Assembly (NCBI GenBank): GCA_018287875.1
Contig: JAGVVL010000025.1
Coordinates: 806,001 to 870,000 of the forward strand
Direction of reading: 5' to 3'
DNA from: Nigrospora sphaerica
Lineage: Eukaryota > Ascomycota > Sordariomycetes > Amphisphaeriales > Apiosporaceae
DNA length: 64,000 nt
Under the pieces are notes generated by a model. That model was not told the origin of the DNA, searched no databases, and saw only the letters and a program-made list of their open reading frames with translations. The position numbers and the translations under genes were made by a program. This document shows, one piece after another, positions 58,272-64,000 of this stretch. Every line of letters begins with the position of its first letter. The first letter of the stretch is position 1.

Positions 58272-59957
58272 GCCGGGCGGACGAGGTCATTGTATCCTGT
58301 TAATTTCACCATGGCGTACTCTTATGAATGTTAACCATGTCATCACCTTCAGGCTTAGCCGCGTCTTCCCCGTCTTCCGCCAGATGCCAGGGCGAAGGAC
58401 CCGAAACAAAGATTCGCTAGTCCTGGCCCGTAGAAGCCAGGGCTATTGCTGCGAAGCTGGCAAAAAAGACAGATGGTTTTTTTTGGGTGGGGGGGGGTTA
58501 TGGCATGCAAAGGAAGAAGGAGAGACTTCCAATATGTGACTCGGGCCGTACAAACCAAGGATAGGGCCGTGTCAGTCCCGCAGCCCAGGAAAAAGCACAC
58601 AAGCAGACCCAAGGCCGCCGTGAAGCCAGCAAGCGAGACTTCTTTTTCCCCACCCGCGTACATCGGATCGGTTCCGTGTCCCCCCTCATTCCCGGCGGTG
58701 CACCTCCGCGCGGTACTGCCAGTTCCGGATACGTCCCACCCATGCGGAGAGATGGGCGTGCACGAGGGGGGCCGGCGGACAGGGACTCAGACTCGCCCGG
58801 GCTCGCAATTTACCGGGACCCTGAGGGCGATGGCCCGCCACCGGCCTCACACAACGACTCGAGACCGTAGGCGTGCACCCCTTCCCTGTTGCCGAACGGT
58901 AACGGACGCCGGGGGCGTGTCCGTCCACGCCCGCGGAATGCCCGGGTTCGGAGGAGCCAGTGCTCGCTCGCCGGGAGGTCGTGGCCGCCGTCCGGCCCCC
59001 TCGCCGCCCGGGCTGAGAACAGGCGGCGGCGAGTTCTGTCCGTGATGGCTCGAAACCGCGGCCCGAAGGGGTGTCGGCGTTTGGGGTTCTCGTCCGCAAC
59101 AGGTCGGTGAGTTGCGGGTCTTCCCCTTTCTTACCCGCGAGGCCGCGAAGAGGGTGCCACCGACGGGCCAGGGAGAAGGGCAGGGGGTGGGGCTCAGGGG
59201 AGGAGATCAGGTCCATGATGGCACCTTGGTGAAGAAGTGAAAGAGGCCCGTTGAGAAGAATTAGTTGGAGAAAGCCAGGGAAGACGAAGTTAAGAAATCG
59301 AGCCGGGGTGTTCGCCAGCGTTCGTATCAGAGGCGTTATCCCAGAAGACAGGACCACCAGAGCCAAACCCTGTCCGAGCAACAGCAGGGGGGGCATCAGA
59401 GACGGCTCATCTCGGGAGGCAGGGAGTTTATCAATGACAGTCTTTCTTCGGGAGCTCCGAATCATGGGTCACCACAGACGAGACGGCGGACCCTCCGAGA
59501 AACAGCAGACGATCCCCGAGAAGCAACAACGGCGAGAGATGTGCAAGCAAGCCTCCGGAGGTGTCCGTAGTCTCCAGAGACAACTTCAATTTTCTAAAAA
59601 AGGTACCAAACAAATCTATGATATAAGTGTTGACCCAGCGAGGGGCGTACTGTATTCGCGTCCAATGGATGACTCCAGCTGCGATGCGTGTGGATTCAGG
59701 CGTAATATGCTCGGTTTGGCCATGGATGAATTAGAAGCCAATGAGCAACTTACCTTGCAGGTGGTACGAACTATGGTTTCACTGCTTAACCAACAGCGTG
59801 TGTCACTATGGCGTACAGGAGATGGTGAAGAGGGCTGGCGTGGTACGCATCACAAAGGGTCTTTGCATGCCCGCATTACGTTAACCCTGCCTACACACCG
59901 CGAACCATAAGACTGTTCGCCGCGGCGCCAGTACTATCTACAAAAGGCTTCGCCATC
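58272..59957. other. Convergent spacer between POB3 and GH72, with overlapping unexplained frames
   Basis: The stop codons lie 1.7 kb apart, longer than the other convergent spacers. A minus frame (59465-58686, 259 residues) starts MIRSSRRKTVIDKL and has two hydrophobic stretches, LLLLGQGLALVVLSSGITPL and FLNFVFPGFLQLILL, then a Ser/Arg/Pro-rich end. A plus frame (59251-59910, 219 residues) overlaps it and has a more ordinary composition after residue 110. I recognise neither, and no splice signals support them. A T8 run is at 58475-58482. Confidence 0.4.
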
Positions 59958-61616
59958 TTACAGCACCAGAATGCCCACAGCGGACACTACAGCACCAACG
60001 ACGTAGGTGCCGAACAGGAAGCGGCCAACACCCATGTAATCGGGCGCGACACCGCCAGGCGAGATGTTGCCCGACGACTCTGAAGATCCACCACCACCCT
60101 GGGAGCCCGTGGGGCTCGGAACAGCACCCGTGCCCCCTGTCCCAGCGGCCTGGAGCAGATCCTTACAGCTGTCCGCCGTCTTGGCATCCTGTGTCTTGGC
60201 GAGACCCTTGAAATCGCAAGCACTAGCTTGCTTGTCCTGCTTGAGGTAGTACTGGTTGACGACAAAGGCCAGCTGGACCTTGGGCGAGCAGCCGCCGATG
60301 GCGCCGTAGGTACCCGTGGTGGCATTGTGCGCGATGCCGGCGCAGGCTTCGGGTTCCTTGTCGCAGATGAAGGCAAAGACATCGCCGTACTTCTCGGCAT
60401 CGTCCGAGTCGACGGTGCAGTCGAAGTTGGCCATCTCGCAGTCGCAGAGCTGTGGGTTGGCCGCGGGCGGCAGAGGTGACGACTTGGCCAGCCAGCTACT
60501 GTCTTGGGTGGGGCAGGGCGGGGGCTTGTTTGACGGCGTGTACTCGGCTCTCTTTGTCGTGGTGGGGTTGATCGTCTTCAACTGCGACTGGAGCGAGGTG
60601 AAGTCGGGGTAGGGCGACACCTTGCTGCCGTCGATGCTGACTAGGCCGTAGTTGTTTTCCTCCATGAACCACTCGTAGACAATGCCGCCCGAGAAGACCT
60701 TGGTCATGTCATTGCCATAGAGCGCCCCAACCTCGGTAAAAGGCCTGTGCGTGGGGCCGCCGTCAACGCCCTCGATACAGCCGTACTCAGCGAAGAAGAC
60801 GGGAACAGGGTAGTTGCTGAAGAACTCGACGCGCGTGTCGTACGACGACTTGGTGTATGAGCTGTCGCCACACCAAGAGTAGACGTTGTAGCCCCAAAAG
60901 TCGATCGAGGTAGCGTTGCCCTCGCCCGTGGGATCGCAGGCAAAGTATGCAGCCAGCTGGTCTCTGGCCGGCACGTCGGCCGTAGCGTAGCCCACGCCCA
61001 GGCCGGCACGGTAGCCGCGCGACTTGATGTAGCCCTTGGTATCCCGCACGGCCGCCTTGACGAAAGCGGCGGCAGCAGTCTGGTTGACGGGCTGGATCAC
61101 CTCGTTGCCGGCGAAGAAACCAATGACGTTGTTGTACTTGGCGAGAGCGTCGACAACACCGGTGTAACGCTGGTAGAGCGGAACGTTCCACGAGGGGTCA
61201 TTACTGTTGATGGACTCGTCGGGCGAGCCCAGGTCAGCCACGACATAGATGTCGTTCGCAGCGAGGGCCTCCATGCACTCGTCGTGGTCCTGGCTGGGGT
61301 CAATGGCGTATACACGGATGACGTTGGTGAAGATCTGCTTCATGTAAGGAATGTCGCGCTTGCAGCTGGCAGCGTCAGCCAAAGGATCCGTGTACTTGGG
61401 CGAGTCGGCTCTCTTCGAGGGAGCTCCGCTGGGGTGGTAGTTCTGCTGGTAGGCGACGCCCTTCATGTAGTACTGGCTTCCATTGTTGCTGTAAAAGAAG
61501 TGCTGGCCGTATATCTCAATAGGCGGGATCGTCTTCCAACTCTGGGCACTGACGGCTGAGAGGAATGCCGAAGACACGGCGGCGCCGAGCGAGAGGGCCT
61601 GGGCAATGGACGGCAT
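59958..61616 (-). CDS. GH72 beta-1,3-glucanosyltransferase with CBM43, GPI-anchored (Gel/Gas type)
   Basis: Elongates and branches cell-wall beta-1,3-glucan by cutting a chain and transferring it to another. Single exon of 552 residues from MPSIAQALSL; the frame extends upstream to 61856, but the extra residues do not look like a secretory start, whereas a signal peptide of about 24 residues follows this Met. The GH72 catalytic pair is E172 (in FFAGNEV) and E277 (in VFFAEYGC). Other family blocks are FYSNNGSQYYMKGVAYQQNY, VIRVYAIDP and SIDFWGYNVYSWCG. A Cys-rich CBM43/X8 module follows a CPTQDSSW linker (LCDCEMANFDC..CDKEPEAC). A Ser/Gly-rich stretch and a hydrophobic end (VVGAVVSAVGILVL) form the GPI signal. 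Confidence 0.95.
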   Translation of the reverse strand: MPSIAQALSLGAAVSSAFLSAVSAQSWKTIPPIEIYGQHFFYSNNGSQYYMKGVAYQQNYHPSGAPSKRADSPKYTDPLADAASCKRDIPYMKQIFTNVIRVYAIDPSQDHDECMEALAANDIYVVADLGSPDESINSNDPSWNVPLYQRYTGVVDALAKYNNVIGFFAGNEVIQPVNQTAAAAFVKAAVRDTKGYIKSRGYRAGLGVGYATADVPARDQLAAYFACDPTGEGNATSIDFWGYNVYSWCGDSSYTKSSYDTRVEFFSNYPVPVFFAEYGCIEGVDGGPTHRPFTEVGALYGNDMTKVFSGGIVYEWFMEENNYGLVSIDGSKVSPYPDFTSLQSQLKTINPTTTKRAEYTPSNKPPPCPTQDSSWLAKSSPLPPAANPQLCDCEMANFDCTVDSDDAEKYGDVFAFICDKEPEACAGIAHNATTGTYGAIGGCSPKVQLAFVVNQYYLKQDKQASACDFKGLAKTQDAKTADSCKDLLQAAGTGGTGAVPSPTGSQGGGGSSESSGNISPGGVAPDYMGVGRFLFGTYVVGAVVSAVGILVL

Positions 61617-63806
61617 GATGCTCTCGTTCGGCTTGGGGCAGCTAAAGAAAGAAGGCCTCCAAGTGCTAACGAGAACGTGTCGGGGGTGGGGCAAATGATC
61701 GAACAAGAAGAAATAGAGTAGACGGGGGAAAACTGCCAAGACGGGGACCAAGAAAACGGCTCGGATTTTATGGGAGGAGAAAGCAGAAGGGGAGGGGGGT
61801 TTCGCGACAGACTGGCTGTCTAACCGCAGGCCGGAGAGACAGCCAGGCCCGGACAAAATGGGGTGGTGACGGGAGCTGACAGGTACCAGCTACGCGGTGC
61901 GTACAAAGACGAGGCACAACCAAGCGTGATGGGGTGGGACGCGCGATGGTTGGACGACGCGAGAGCACTGGGACTGTACTCGATACGATGGAAGCTGAGG
62001 TGTTTGGGTGTTTGTGTTGGGGTCCGCCACCATGCAGGCGTGCACTAGGTGGACCGGAGGGGGGCCAAGCATCACCAAGCAGCGGGTGACTACAAAACAA
62101 GCTTCCTGGCCATGCTGTCGACCATGCCTAATGCAGCCTGGCGGACAACGGCGCCCTTGTAGGACAAGTGGAGGGTGCTGGAAGCCCGTATCGAAACGGG
62201 AACCTGGGCGAGCTTGGGCATCCCGACGGGACTTCCGTGGCCAAGCTTTCCCCATCTCTCCTCCCATGACAGCACTATGAAGTAGGCATGGCAGGTAAGT
62301 ACATTCCTAAATACCACCTAACATATATGGCAGGGGTTCTTCTACCCGCGCCCATTTTTGCCTGTAGAGATACGCGTCTGGACTACGGGCTACTAACCTC
62401 TTTGTTGTCGGACTTGCAGCCGGACGTCTGGGACCGGATAACTGTCGGGCGGATGGACCCGGTTCACTAACTATGTACTTCGTACGTGCTGACTAGTACC
62501 AACGCCGTAGGCTGAAGGAGGGGCTCGTGTAAGCAGCGGCCGCGCGATACGAACGCGACTGCGACCTGGGACAGACGGAACTGTCTAGTAACCTATGGAC
62601 GGATGGGACCAAGAAAAAACCGGGCCGTGACCAGCCACTGCCTCCAGGCTGCCGTTTACCGGGCTGTTGCTGAATTCCGATTTATCCGCCCTCCCTGCGC
62701 ATGCTTCGACGGAGACGTGAGGCACTAGAGGGCAATTGTCCGAACGCACAGCTGCGCCCCATCCCGCCATGACGACGACACGATGGAATCGAGACGGGCG
62801 CCACGGACTGAACCCCTCCCCCCCCTGCTGTGCTGCTGCTTCTGATACCCCCGTATCATCTGGACCATGGACGGAAGCTAGGTACATAGATGTACTTCAT
62901 TTCCTTAGAATTGTACATGAGCACCTATTAGTACTTGTCCACATAGAATAGCTCGGCGGTTTTGGCCTTCATCTCTTGCTACCTCGAGGCATCCCCACCA
63001 AAACCTACATACGATGTAGGTAGACGTAGTAGTACTCGTACGTCGCCTGCCGAAACCCGCAAGTGTCGCGGCTCCACTGTGGGCAGGTTCCAGATCAACA
63101 CGCCCGCATCCACCTCCGCCTCCCTCGGGCGGGTCATCCAACCGGGGGCCAGGCAAGGAAGGCCCATCCTCCTTCTCTAGGGAAACGAGCAGGTTCGTTC
63201 GTTGACCCACTTCGTCTCTGTATCTCTCCTCTCTCTCACCCATAACAAATCCATCGCCGTGCGCCTGTCGTAGTGCAAACCCAAAGTCAGCCATTTGCGT
63301 CCAAATACCTCCCGCTGTCATTACCTGCACGTCTGACATCACTGGGATCCAACCTGAAGAAGTTTCACAGCACCGGCAAGTCTAAAGAAGCAACAACAGA
63401 CGGATGACCTCTCGGCTGCAGTGCACAATCTGAGCATGCAAATTTGCAGCCGGCTGACCGGATGGATTCATATACGAAGCTGTAGAGAGGGTTGGAACGG
63501 TGGACATTCATATCCATCAAGTCTTCGATACCTACTGGTCGTTCATTGGCCTCCATTATAGTGCCCGCCCCCATATTATCGTTCATGCGGTTTTCGATTT
63601 CTCTTATGCTTCTTCCACGCACCTCGCGTGGCCAAACACGAACAGGGTCAGCTAGCTCGATATTGTACCATCCACATACTTATATTTCCACGTCTCAGTA
63701 TTGAGACTCGGCGCTGACGACAGGTACGTTGGCAGGCGAGTGACAGATAATTCGCTGCGGAGCCTTTCCCGATTAGCAAATCGGTCGTGGGAAGTAGCTT
63801 TCTATT
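61617..63806. other. Intergenic, GH72 promoter and unassigned sequence
   Basis: The first part is the GH72 promoter and leader. Beyond about 62300 there are only short frames (one of 145 residues at 63342-62905 on the minus strand, Gly/Thr-rich, no domain). No other feature is supportable. Confidence 0.6.
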
Positions 63807-64000
63807 ATGGAATGTACCGTTCTTCCCAGTCTGCTCAGCGCCGCCCCAACTCGGCCATCCTCACCATCGTTTTGCGGCTCCAAGAGCACCCATTTTGGCA
63901 TCTCGAGACAGCGTGTGCCCCTCATCGGCCTTACGGCTCACTGTGTTGGCTACAATGGCTCTGGCGCTCCTTCTGACAAGTACCTGATGCGTCTGTTCCG
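63807..64000 (+). CDS. Open frame running off the right edge, possible 5' part of a gene
   Basis: From an ATG at 63807 the frame stays open to the window end (64 complete codons). The later part, THFGISRQRVPLIGLTAHC then VGYNGSGAPSDKYLMRLF, has a natural-looking composition and may be coding. The first 25 residues are Ser/Pro-rich and could be leader sequence instead. I do not recognise the protein. The end of the window prevents a decision. Confidence 0.35.
   Translation, partial: MECTVLPSLLSAAPTRPSSPSFCGSKSTHFGISRQRVPLIGLTAHCVGYNGSGAPSDKYLMRLF

Overview
The window reads as nuclear DNA of a filamentous ascomycete, most likely a Sordariomycete. Genes carry short spliceosomal introns (54-243 bp) with GT..CTNAC..YAG signals. 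Codon use is GC-rich. The gene set is fungal: a Cdc25-type RasGEF, GH72/CBM43 (Gel/Gas), GH16 and GH64 enzymes, a C2H2 plus fungal-transcription-factor-domain regulator, coronin, Pob3, NRDE-2 and Urb2. An affiliation to Hypocreales or a neighbouring order is inference only. I saw no CRISPR array, operon, tRNA or rRNA gene, or intact transposon.

Layout. 1-3799 (-): RasGEF with SH3 domain, running off the left edge. 3800-18702: an unusually long interval without a supportable gene, holding several microsatellites and one perfect 18-bp x 7 minisatellite. 18703-21536 (+): zinc-finger transcription factor. 24767-25900 (+): GPI-type GH16 glucanase. 28975-30312 (+): GH64 beta-1,3-glucanase without a signal peptide. 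31003-31191 (-): possible small acidic protein. 33155-33880 (+): orphan acidic ORF downstream of an AT-richer stretch.

From about 34.5 kb the window becomes a dense housekeeping block: MIC10 (-) and URB2 (+) as a divergent pair; an unknown conserved-looking 186-aa protein (-); acireductone dioxygenase (-); derlin (-) divergent from the centromeric histone H3 CENP-A (+); ribosomal protein uL15/Rpl28 (+); NRDE-2 (+) converging on coronin (-); coronin divergent from the FACT subunit POB3 (+); and a GH72 glucanosyltransferase (-). The last 2.4 kb is mostly non-coding, with an open frame running off the right edge.

Functionally the genes fall into loose themes. Cell wall building or remodelling: GH16, GH64, GH72. 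Ribosome production: URB2, uL15. Chromatin and RNA surveillance: CENP-A, POB3, NRDE-2. Membrane and cytoskeleton: MIC10, derlin, coronin. Ras-cAMP signalling: the RasGEF. There is no sign of a secondary-metabolite cluster. The most unusual points are two genes whose putative introns are stop-free and a multiple of three long, abrupt GC changes at the last intron of URB2 and NRDE-2, the 14.9-kb gene-poor interval, and the perfect minisatellite in it.
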